Below, piece after piece: positions 1 to 6,167 of a stretch of 6,872 nt of DNA. Position 1 is the first letter of the stretch. Each line of letters starts with the position of its first letter. Below the pieces are notes generated by a model. That model saw nothing but the letters and a program-made list of their open reading frames with translations, did not search any database and was not told where the DNA came from. The translations under genes and the position numbers were made by a program. The stretch comes from Syntrophomonadaceae bacterium (GTDB lineage Bacteria; Bacillota; Dethiobacteria; DTU022), in NCBI GenBank assembly GCA_003564055.1, contig PWSG01000222.1, positions 1-6,872 of the forward strand, read 5' to 3'.

Positions 1-709
1 TCCCTGTAAAACTGCGCATCGTGCCTCCAGGAAGACCTCTCGCTTTAATACCCGGCGAATGAGTATTCTTCATCTCAATAAAGCCATTCTGCTCTGCATA
101 TACTTGTTCAAAGCTTCTTGAACTATTCCTATGACGATAAAAAGCGATGGCAACTAGCATCAGCAGTAGACCTGAGACGGCAAACAACAGTTTCCAATTT
201 AAAAACAGAACAAATAATGTAACCAGGACTGGTGAAATAATGGCAGCCAGCATACCAAAAGATTCAAATGCAGCAGTAGCCGTTGCAGCCTTTTTTCTGG
301 AGCCGATAATAACAGCCAGGGTATACCCTGCAGTAACATAAATACCACTGCTAATTCCTAAAATAAAGGTCATAAGAGCCATAACCGGATAACCAGGTGA
401 TAAGGCAACACCCAGAAATGATAATGCCATTGCCGCGCTGCCTAAAAGAACAGTCCTGGTGCAGCCGATAAGATCAGCCATGATCCCTGAAGGGAAACGG
501 GCCAGGGCATAACCAAAAAATACCAGGGTTACCAGCAGCCCCACCTGGGAATTGTCAATTAGAAAAGCTTCCCGAAGAGGCAGTAGAAGAGGAGGAAATA
601 AATTTTTAGTCAGGGCCTGAAAGAAAAAGATCAGTGCGTTAAGCATAAATACTGAACCGGTAATAAGGACGATAATACTTTTACTGTTTGTATCTTGATT
701 GGTTTGCAT
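1..709 (-). CDS. MFS transporter, N-terminal half (cut by window edge)
   Basis: Reading the minus strand from the ATG at 709 gives 236 uninterrupted residues to the window edge, beginning MQTNQDTNSKSIIVLITG. Six hydrophobic segments fall at roughly residues 11-31, 53-72, 86-104, 108-136, 150-170 and 173-191, followed by a charged stretch from about 192 that would be the cytoplasmic loop between the two halves of a 12-helix transporter. Residues 74-88 (SGIMADLIGCTRTVL) match MFS motif A between helices 2 and 3, with the conserved Gly75, Asp79, Gly82 and Arg85. The family moves small solutes across the inner membrane using ion gradients; the substrate cannot be told from this half. An AAAGG ribosome binding site lies at 721-725, 11 nt before the ATG. 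A hairpin at 853-877 separates it from the dap operon, so it is probably transcribed separately. I found no convincing promoter for it. Confidence 0.88.
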   Translation of the reverse strand, partial: MQTNQDTNSKSIIVLITGSVFMLNALIFFFQALTKNLFPPLLLPLREAFLIDNSQVGLLVTLVFFGYALARFPSGIMADLIGCTRTVLLGSAAMALSFLGVALSPGYPVMALMTFILGISSGIYVTAGYTLAVIIGSRKKAATATAAFESFGMLAAIISPVLVTLFVLFLNWKLLFAVSGLLLMLVAIAFYRHRNSSRSFEQVYAEQNGFIEMKNTHSPGIKARGLPGGTMRSFTG

Positions 710-923
710 CAATAATTCTGCCTTTCTTTGCAGGCTGTTATTATTACACGGTGATTATTTTAACATAAGCTTATCTTCCCGGTAAAAAAAATCCAATAAG
801 TTTCAAAATTGTCCTGGGAATAGTGCCTTGTTTGCAGGCCCAAATTAAAACCAGCCCGGGGGGTTCCCCCCGGGGCTAAAACAATAATCTTAATAGCAGG
901 TATTTTTTACAACAAAGGGGCAA
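710..923. other. Intergenic region between TspO-like and MFS genes
   Basis: These 214 bp contain no open reading frame I would support. They hold the hairpin at 853-877, a 10 bp perfect palindrome (ATAAGCTTAT, 765-774) and an A-run at 784-791. The promoter of the MFS gene should lie here on the minus strand, but candidate -10 boxes such as TAAAAT lack a good -35 at 16-18 nt, so none is called. Confidence 0.6.
841..877 (-). terminator. Probable intrinsic terminator of the dap operon
   Basis: On the minus strand a GC-rich inverted repeat (877 to 853) has a core of six G:C pairs (858-863 with 866-871), of which the innermost probably opens to leave a GAAC tetraloop. The stem continues with three more G:C pairs and then two further pairs past a one-base bulge at 875. 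It is followed after GG by TTTT and AATTTG (850-841). It lies 46 bp after the stop of the TspO-like gene and 132 nt before the MFS start. The T tract is short, so termination may be incomplete. The plus strand shows only AAAA after the stem, which argues for minus-strand function. Confidence 0.65.
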
Positions 924-1700
924 CTACACTTTTTGCATATAAGGCAAATCTTTTTTGCGGGCTGTAATCCAGCCCAGAAAAAAAATAATTGCGGCTGCAG
1001 CCAGCCAGGCCGTTGCAGTCAGTAAAGCTATATCAGTTCCATGGCGAACTCCTATACCAATAAGGGCCCAAACAAATACAGCAGCAAATATATAATCCTG
1101 CCGCAGGTAGAATACAGCCAGGGCAACCAGGGCTGCAATAATCACCATTAACATGGTAAAAAAGACTGCTCCCGTACCGGTTCCCAGCCAGCCTATGCTG
1201 TAAAGCCATACATTAAAGTTGACAATAGTAGCTGCTGAAAGCCAGCCTATATAGAGACTGAAAGTAAACTTTACCAGCACACGGTCATATATATTTTTTT
1301 CTGCTGTGACGGCGCCAAGACGCAGGTATATTGCAACCAGGGTGACCAGGAAAAGAATGATTACTATAAAAGACCAGCCTATGTTCTGAGAATGCCATAA
1401 GAGAAGCCACAGCACGTTAAATACACAGCTGACAGCAAACAAGATGCCGACCGCCTTCACCGCCGGGTTCTCACGATACTGCGGCAAAGCCTGGTAAACT
1501 ATAAAGGCAATAAGACCTAAATAAATAAGTCCCCAGATTGAAAATACATATGGCGCCGGGGTTACTAAAACCGGGTTTTTGGCAGATAGGCTCTGCTGCG
1601 TCTCTCCAAATAAGGGCAAAGCATTGGAGAGAAAATTCATCAGCAAAACAACTGCCAGTGCTGCAATGTTAATATATGCCCTGATGTCACTTCTAATCAT
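924..1700 (-). CDS. TspO/MBR-related integral membrane protein with C-terminal extension
   Basis: A 258-residue, very hydrophobic protein with about eight predicted membrane helices (near residues 9-29, 48-71, 84-102, 107-128, 142-163, 173-199, 203-219, 223-245). The first five resemble the TspO/MBR (tryptophan-rich sensory protein) fold: TPAPYVFSIWGLIY at 47-60 parallels the PP-x-W-x-F-x-x-x-W-x-x-x-Y motif, FNVLWLLLW at 94-102 the LN-x-x-W segment, and FSLYIGWLSAATIVNFNVWL at 147-166 the PY-x-x-W-x-x-x-A-x-x-x-N segment. Ordinary TspO proteins are about 160 residues, so roughly 90 residues with three extra helices are appended. TspO proteins bind tetrapyrroles and related ligands; whether that holds for this longer subfamily is unknown. 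The ATG at 1700 has AAGGAG at 1710-1715, 9 nt upstream. It starts 33 bp after lysA and is probably the last gene of the operon. Family assignment is fairly sure, function is not. Confidence 0.75.
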   Translation of the reverse strand: MIRSDIRAYINIAALAVVLLMNFLSNALPLFGETQQSLSAKNPVLVTPAPYVFSIWGLIYLGLIAFIVYQALPQYRENPAVKAVGILFAVSCVFNVLWLLLWHSQNIGWSFIVIILFLVTLVAIYLRLGAVTAEKNIYDRVLVKFTFSLYIGWLSAATIVNFNVWLYSIGWLGTGTGAVFFTMLMVIIAALVALAVFYLRQDYIFAAVFVWALIGIGVRHGTDIALLTATAWLAAAAIIFFLGWITARKKDLPYMQKV

Positions 1701-1733
1701 TTAGAAACACTCCTTTTCGTAAGCTTATTAGAA

Positions 1734-2996
1734 TTAAACAATGACTGGCGCATTATTAAAACGCAAAGTCGCAAAATAATCATCAATCGTTTCGGCCCTG
1801 CGGATCAACTGCACTGAACCATCATCTTTAAGTAAAAGTTCAGCCGAGCGCAATTTCCCGTTATAGTTAAATCCCATAGCGTAACCGTGGGCCCCTGTAT
1901 CGTGGATAACTACCAGGTCGTCTTTTTCGACCAAAGGTAGCGCCCGATCGATTGCAAATTTATCATTATTTTCACATAAAGAACCTGTAACGTCATATAG
2001 GTTTTTGTTCGGCAGGTCTTCTTTTCCCGGTATTGTAATGTGGTGATAAGCTCCATATAAGCCCGGGCGCATCAGGTTTGCCATACAGGCATCAAGACCA
2101 ACGTAATTTTTATATTTACGGGCAATATGACGCACTTTGCTGACCAGGTAACCATGCGGACCGGTTACAAGACGGCCGCACTCAAATACTATTTTCAGCG
2201 GATCAAGCCCTTCGGGAACAATCATCTGCCTGTAAAGATCCTGCATGCCGCTGGATATATAATTTAAGTCCACTGCTTTATCTTTTGGATGATAGGGGAT
2301 TCCAATACCGCCACCCATGTTGACCAGTTCGACTTTAATGTTGCATTCCTGCTTTAATTTTACCACAAGCTTGAAAAGCATACGGGCGGTTTCAATAAAA
2401 TATTTATCTTCCAGCTCATTCGAAGCAACCATAGTATGCAGTCCAAAGCGTTTAGCCCCTTTAGCCTTCATGACCCGGTATGCTTCAATTATTTGATCAC
2501 GGGTCACCCCGTATTTAGCTTCCCGGGGTTCACCGATTAAAACATTGCCCGTGCGTGCATCCCCCGGGTTATAGCGAAATGAAATTAACTCGGGAATACC
2601 TGCGCTTTTCTCCAGGGTTTCGATGTGTGCAATATCATCGAGGTTTATAACCGCCCCCAGGCGGGCAGCCGCAGCGAATTCCTCGGCAGGTGTGTCATTA
2701 GAGGTAAAGACAATATCTTCTCCTTCGAAGCCTGCCTTTTCAGAAAGCAGCAGTTCGGGCAGTGAACTACAGTCGACCCCCATTTCTTCCTCACGTAAAA
2801 TCTTTAAAATGGTCGCATTCGGACAGGCTTTAACAGCAAAATGGTTTTTGAAACCTTTTACCCATGAAAAGGCTCTATATATATGCCGCGCATTGTTTCG
2901 AATAGCCTTCTCATCATAAATGATAAATGGGGTCGGATATTTAACTGCTATTTTTTCAAGCTGTTCTTTGCTTAAAGGCATCTTTTTTTCATTCAA
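1734..2996 (-). CDS. lysA: Diaminopimelate decarboxylase, divergent clade
   Basis: A PLP enzyme of fold type III that decarboxylates meso-diaminopimelate to L-lysine in the cytoplasm, the last step of the pathway. From the chosen start it is 420 residues, the usual length. An N-terminal alanine-racemase-like barrel carries the Schiff-base lysine in HFAVKACPN (Lys56), His187 in GLHTM, and the phosphate-binding Gly228-230 (MGGGIGIPY). The C-terminal part has ECGR (272-275, usually EPGR), the active-site Cys341-Glu342 in GSLCENNDKF, and the Tyr378-Asn379 region in NYNGKLRSAELLL. The GAH (368-370) and NGKLRSAE variants mark a clade I recall from anaerobic Firmicutes. TTG at 2996 is preferred because GGAGGTGG (3002-3009) lies 5 nt before it; GTG at 3041 would put that site inside the gene, and ATG at 2981 is 20 nt away from it. 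It follows dapL by 86 bp. A decarboxylase for another diamino acid is possible but unlikely here. Confidence 0.9.
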   Translation of the reverse strand: MNEKKMPLSKEQLEKIAVKYPTPFIIYDEKAIRNNARHIYRAFSWVKGFKNHFAVKACPNATILKILREEEMGVDCSSLPELLLSEKAGFEGEDIVFTSNDTPAEEFAAAARLGAVINLDDIAHIETLEKSAGIPELISFRYNPGDARTGNVLIGEPREAKYGVTRDQIIEAYRVMKAKGAKRFGLHTMVASNELEDKYFIETARMLFKLVVKLKQECNIKVELVNMGGGIGIPYHPKDKAVDLNYISSGMQDLYRQMIVPEGLDPLKIVFECGRLVTGPHGYLVSKVRHIARKYKNYVGLDACMANLMRPGLYGAYHHITIPGKEDLPNKNLYDVTGSLCENNDKFAIDRALPLVEKDDLVVIHDTGAHGYAMGFNYNGKLRSAELLLKDDGSVQLIRRAETIDDYFATLRFNNAPVIV

Positions 2997-3001
2997 CTTC
3001 G

Positions 3002-3009
3002 CCACCTCC
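3002..3009 (-). promoter_or_regulatory. Strong ribosome binding site fixing the lysA TTG start
   Basis: GGAGGTGG on the minus strand, 5 nt before TTG at 2996 (7 nt if counted from GGAGGT). It is the best Shine-Dalgarno match in the window and decides in favour of TTG over the upstream GTG (3041) and the downstream ATG (2981). Confidence 0.75.
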
Positions 3010-3082
3010 ACTTGCCTGATTACTTTTAAAACTGGAAACACCTGATCTTTACAATATTTTTTTCATTTTTCTATTCTGCAAA

Positions 3083-4312
3083 TCACAATTTGATTTTGTC
3101 CTGTATGCTTTTAACAGCTTCTTCCACATCTTCGCGGTGACCAAAGGCGCTCAGGCGAAAGTAGCCTTCTCCGGAAGGGCCGAATCCTGAACCCGGTGTG
3201 CCAACAACCTGCGCTTCATAAAGTAATTTGTCAAAAAACTCCCAGGAAGAAAGCCCGGGCGGCACTTTTAGCCATAAATATGGGGCATTCACCCCACCGT
3301 AAACTTCAAGACCTTTGTCAAAAAGGCCTTCCCGGATAACGCGCGCATTTTCCATGTAATATCCAATTACCGCAGCACATTCACTCAAACCCTCTTTAGA
3401 TAGGACTGCCAGTCCACCACTCTGTGAAATGTTTGAAGCACCGTTGAAGCAAGTGGTCTGCCTGCGCAACCAGAAGCGGTGCAATTCACCGGGCTCACTA
3501 TCTTCACAAACCAGGGCCCTGGGCACTATTGTCCAACCAAGACGCACCCCTGTAAAACCGGCAAATTTGGAAAAACTGTTTATCTCAATCGCACATTCTT
3601 TTGCCCCTTTAATCTCGTAAATGGACCTGGGCAGCGCAGAATCAGAAATAAACTCGGCATAAGAAGCATCAAATATTATCACAGCTTTCTCATAACGAGC
3701 ATAATCGACAAACCTCTCCAGCTCTTTATGCTTAGCAACAGCACCTGTAGGATTATTCGGACTGCATAGGTAAATCATGTCGACCTTTTCGCCTGGTGGT
3801 TCAGGGATAAAACCATTTTCACTGTTGCAAACCATGTAAACAAAGCCGCTATAATTGCCCTGATTACTGTTATAAGAACCTGAACGACCTGCAATAACAT
3901 TTGAGTCAACGTAGACTGGATAGGCGGGATCCTGGAAAGCAACCAGGTTCGTGGTGCTAAAAATTGACTGGATATTGCCGGCATCGGGCTTGGCCCCGTC
4001 GCTGATAAAAAATTCATCCTTGTCAAGATTTACGTCTCTTTGACTATAAAAACGGGCCAGTGCCTCACGCAAAACCTCTTCACCCTGTTCATCACCATAA
4101 CCTGTATAAGTTTCTACTTGAGCCAGGCGTTCTACTGCATCATGCAAGCCCGAGACTACCGAAGGAGTAAGCGGTTCAGTGGTGTTGCCAATTCCCAGGC
4201 GGTGTACTTTGGCCTGGGGGTTTGCCTGCTGATATGCTTTAATCCTGCGCCCTATTTCGGGAAAAAGATATCCTGCGCTTAGTTTTCGGTAGTTCAAATT
4301 AACTTTTGCCAT
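3083..4312 (-). CDS. dapL: LL-diaminopimelate aminotransferase
   Basis: A 409-residue PLP aminotransferase of fold type I, the normal DapL length of about 410. It converts tetrahydrodipicolinate and glutamate directly to LL-2,6-diaminopimelate and 2-oxoglutarate, bypassing the acylated DapD-DapC-DapE route. Visible motifs in order are YLFPEIGRR (15-23), LGIGNTTEPL (39-48), SDGAKPDAGNIQ (104-115), the SPNNPTG loop (184-190), DASYAEF (215-221, with the PLP-contacting Asp215 and Tyr218), the Schiff-base lysine in INSFSKFAGFTGVRLGW (Lys249), and Arg386 in GYFRLSAFG, which should hold the substrate carboxylate. The SDGAKPD, FSKFAGFTG and TPGSGFG combination separates DapL from general aspartate aminotransferases. 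The ATG at 4312 is preceded by AAGGAG (4320-4325), 7 nt upstream. It sits 24 bp after dapA, and its neighbours make precisely its substrate and use its product. Confidence 0.96.
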   Translation of the reverse strand: MAKVNLNYRKLSAGYLFPEIGRRIKAYQQANPQAKVHRLGIGNTTEPLTPSVVSGLHDAVERLAQVETYTGYGDEQGEEVLREALARFYSQRDVNLDKDEFFISDGAKPDAGNIQSIFSTTNLVAFQDPAYPVYVDSNVIAGRSGSYNSNQGNYSGFVYMVCNSENGFIPEPPGEKVDMIYLCSPNNPTGAVAKHKELERFVDYARYEKAVIIFDASYAEFISDSALPRSIYEIKGAKECAIEINSFSKFAGFTGVRLGWTIVPRALVCEDSEPGELHRFWLRRQTTCFNGASNISQSGGLAVLSKEGLSECAAVIGYYMENARVIREGLFDKGLEVYGGVNAPYLWLKVPPGLSSWEFFDKLLYEAQVVGTPGSGFGPSGEGYFRLSAFGHREDVEEAVKSIQDKIKL

Positions 4313-4336
4313 AACTGACTCCTTATTTAATTTGTT

Positions 4337-5254
4337 TTAAATACCGCCTTCTGGAATTTCAAGCTCAGCCATCGCTTCCCTAATTACATCATAGTGTGCT
4401 TCACTGGAAAGCGAACACATTGGCAGCCGAAAAGATTCCCGGCACCATTTTTTCATCGCCATCGCTGTTTTGATTGGAATAGGGTTGGTTTCAATGAAAC
4501 AAGCTTTGAAAAAAGGCATCAAGCGATCTTCCAGCTCCCGGGCCTTTTTTATGTTGCCGTCAATAGCGCTGTGAACCATTTCTTTCATCTGGCGCGGGAT
4601 AAGGTTAGCCGCTACCGAAACAACACCATTACCGCCTGCCTCGATCAGGTCAACAGTCATGTTATCATCACCGCAAAGCACCACAAATTCATTATGACGC
4701 AGGCTTAACAAATTTTTCATCTGCTCTAAGCTGCCAGATGCTTCTTTAACTCCGACAATGTTTTTGTTTTCACTCATTAGACGATAAAGGGTTTCATTCT
4801 CAAGATTTACACCACAGCGGCTTTGTATATTGTAGAGGATACAGGGTATTGAAACCGATTCAGCAACAGCTTTAAAGTGCAGATAAAGGCCTTTCTGGGT
4901 CGGTTTAACATAATATGGATTTACTAAAAGCACTGCATCAACCCCAGAATGTTCTGCATGCTGCGAAAGCTGGATCGCTTCTGAAGTTGCGTTGCTGCCC
5001 GTACCGGCAATTACAGGGACCCGCCCATCAGCATACTCAACAGTCAGAGCAATAACCCGATCATGTTCTTCGTGTGATAGCGTTGAACTCTCTCCCGTCG
5101 TGCCACAGGGGACCAGCCCATCAATACCTGATTCAATTTGATGTTCTACCAAAAGCTTAAATGCTCTAATGTCCACTGCTCCAGTTGAAGTAAATGGAGT
5201 GATTAAAGCTGTATGAACACCTCTAAAAATATTCTCGATTTTCCGCACCCCCAA
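4337..5254 (-). CDS. dapA: 4-hydroxy-tetrahydrodipicolinate synthase
   Basis: A 305-residue class I aldolase-type TIM barrel that condenses pyruvate with L-aspartate 4-semialdehyde, the committed step of DAP/lysine synthesis. Seen in the sequence: GTTGESSTL (51-59, Thr52-Thr53), NPYYVKP (112-118, Tyr115), YNIQSRCGVNL (141-151, catalytic Tyr141 and substrate-binding Arg146), the Schiff-base lysine in VGVKEASGS (Lys170) and the GGNGVVSVAANLIP segment (207-220). The loop after Tyr141 is unusual: Gln144 and Cys147 stand where Pro and Thr are common. His61, His64, Asn88 and Glu92 align with the residues that bind inhibitory lysine in E. coli DapA (H53, H56, N80, E84). The TTG at 5254 gives a 32 bp overlap with dapB and only a weak GGA upstream; GTG at 5248 is the alternative. 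Either start leaves the usual short N-terminus before GVHTALITPF, and translational coupling to dapB is likely. Confidence 0.95.
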   Translation of the reverse strand: MGVRKIENIFRGVHTALITPFTSTGAVDIRAFKLLVEHQIESGIDGLVPCGTTGESSTLSHEEHDRVIALTVEYADGRVPVIAGTGSNATSEAIQLSQHAEHSGVDAVLLVNPYYVKPTQKGLYLHFKAVAESVSIPCILYNIQSRCGVNLENETLYRLMSENKNIVGVKEASGSLEQMKNLLSLRHNEFVVLCGDDNMTVDLIEAGGNGVVSVAANLIPRQMKEMVHSAIDGNIKKARELEDRLMPFFKACFIETNPIPIKTAMAMKKWCRESFRLPMCSLSSEAHYDVIREAMAELEIPEGGI

Positions 5255-5996
5255 TTACTGATTCCATCATCTCATTTATATTAAAGAGACCTTTTCTTCC
5301 GCAAATCCAACTTGCTGCAACCAGGGCCCCTTCAGCAAAACCCTCGCGGTTTCTGGCCCTATGCTCTAAAACAATAGTATCTAAATCGCTGTCGAAAATA
5401 ACCTGGTGCGTGCCGGGGATCGAACCAACCCTGGTCGAGGAAAGATGAATTTCTTGCTCTTTGACTTTTTCTTCGGCTAATTCGCTTATAAATGCATTTT
5501 TTCTGTCCAGCTTCTTAACCAGAATATCGCCAATCATTTGCGCCGTACCTGAAGGACTGTCAGCTTTATAACGATGATGATACTCATGAATAGCAGCATC
5601 GTATTGCGGAAAGCGATTCATAATCAGGCTCGCGGCTTCAACCAGTTGGAAAAACAGGTTTACCCCAAGAGAAAAGTTTCCAGACCAGACCAGGCCAATT
5701 CCTGTTTTCTCAACAATTTCAGCTCCACTTTCCATCTGATCATACCAGCCGGTTGTTCCAATCACTGCAGGAACCTTCAATTTCCCATAGTTTTCGACAT
5801 TATTAACCACTGCCTGCGGATAAGTAAAATCTATTATAACATCAAGCGGCGATGATATGGAAGTAAGTTCCCGTGATGTTACTTCTGCAGCACTACTGTC
5901 GGGATCTATAACCTCAGGCACCTCGAAACCTTTATCCAGGGCTTTCTGGCGAATCAATTTTCCCATCTGGCCATAACCGGCAATCCCTATGCGCAC
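5223..5996 (-). CDS. dapB: 4-hydroxy-tetrahydrodipicolinate reductase
   Basis: Reduces the DapA product to tetrahydrodipicolinate with NAD(P)H. At 257 residues it is slightly shorter than E. coli DapB (273). It has an N-terminal Rossmann fold with GIAGYGQMGK (4-13), DFTYPQAV (56-63) and GTTGW (80-84), then the substrate domain with EYHHRYKADSPSGTA (138-152) holding the catalytic His140, His141 and Lys144, then RVGSIPGTHQVIF (189-201) and HRARNREGFAEGAL (212-225). Asp31 at the end of strand 2 would allow NADH binding; this is inference. GTG at 5996 was chosen because AAAGGGAG (6006-6013) is 9 nt before it; TTG at 6005, adding three residues, touches that site with no spacing and is less likely. 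It is the first gene of the operon and overlaps dapA by 32 bp. Confidence 0.95.
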   Translation of the reverse strand: MRIGIAGYGQMGKLIRQKALDKGFEVPEVIDPDSSAAEVTSRELTSISSPLDVIIDFTYPQAVVNNVENYGKLKVPAVIGTTGWYDQMESGAEIVEKTGIGLVWSGNFSLGVNLFFQLVEAASLIMNRFPQYDAAIHEYHHRYKADSPSGTAQMIGDILVKKLDRKNAFISELAEEKVKEQEIHLSSTRVGSIPGTHQVIFDSDLDTIVLEHRARNREGFAEGALVAASWICGRKGLFNINEMMESVIGGAENREYF

Positions 5997-6005
5997 GTCT
6001 TTCAA

Positions 6006-6013
6006 CTCCCTTT
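6006..6013 (-). promoter_or_regulatory. Ribosome binding site of dapB
   Basis: AAAGGGAG on the minus strand, 9 nt before GTG at 5996. It directly abuts TTG at 6005, so it supports the shorter GTG start beginning MRIGIAGYG, which is also how many DapB proteins begin. Confidence 0.6.
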
Positions 6014-6031
6014 GCTTAAAACTTTTTCATT

Positions 6032-6060
6032 ATAATAATAGATATTCTTCAGCCTGGAAA
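6032..6060 (-). promoter_or_regulatory. Candidate SigA promoter of the dap operon
   Basis: On the minus strand TTTCCA (6060-6055, four of six matches to TTGACA) is followed by 17 nt and TATTAT (6037-6032, five of six). A perfect TATAAT overlaps at 6034-6029 but would need a 20 nt spacer. Transcription would begin near 6020-6026, giving a leader of about 25-30 nt before dapB. Confidence 0.5.
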
Positions 6061-6104
6061 CCCTTCCTCTATTCTCTTAATAGTATTCGCAAAGAAAAGC
6101 TTCC

Positions 6105-6134
6105 TTGACTGGATCTAAAAAAAATAGCTATAAT
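6105..6134 (+). promoter_or_regulatory. Strong SigA-type promoter of the DUF3786 gene
   Basis: TTGACT (6105-6110, five of six matches to the -35 consensus), an 18 nt spacer rich in A, then a perfect TATAAT (6129-6134). Transcription should begin near 6140-6142, leaving about 26 nt of leader before the GTG at 6168. The TTG of the -35 box is in frame with the gene, which could mislead start prediction. Confidence 0.8.
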
Positions 6135-6152
6135 GTCCGCAGTTGTAAATAC

Positions 6153-6159
6153 AAGGTGG
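6153..6159 (+). promoter_or_regulatory. Ribosome binding site of the DUF3786 gene
   Basis: AAGGTGG, 8 nt before GTG at 6168. It lies downstream of the predicted transcription start and is the only good Shine-Dalgarno match before the conserved part of the protein, so it decides the start. Confidence 0.65.
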
Positions 6160-6167
6160 TGAAGTCA

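Noticed and set aside
147..341. Plus-strand open frame of 64 codons
   Set aside because: It lies antisense inside the MFS gene, which reads continuously on the minus strand with helices and motif A; no ribosome binding site or recognisable protein.
765..774. Palindrome ATAAGCTTAT, with a related TAAGCTTA at 1720-1727
   Set aside because: Two short A/T-rich palindromes in unlike positions (one far from a start, one beside a ribosome binding site) are expected by chance; no wider repeat surrounds them.
2997..3082. Possible internal promoter or attenuator between dapL and lysA
   Set aside because: TTGTAA is followed at 17 nt only by TTTTAA, a poor -10, and no stem-loop is visible in this A/T-rich gap.
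3775..4026. Minus-strand frame of 83 codons
   Set aside because: Overlaps dapL in another frame of the same strand; dapL is intact through this part, so it is not a frameshift product.
4040..4282. Plus-strand frame with hydrophobic stretches, and a similar antisense frame at 3479-3769
   Set aside because: Both are antisense to dapL, whose motifs are complete; composition reflects the opposite strand.
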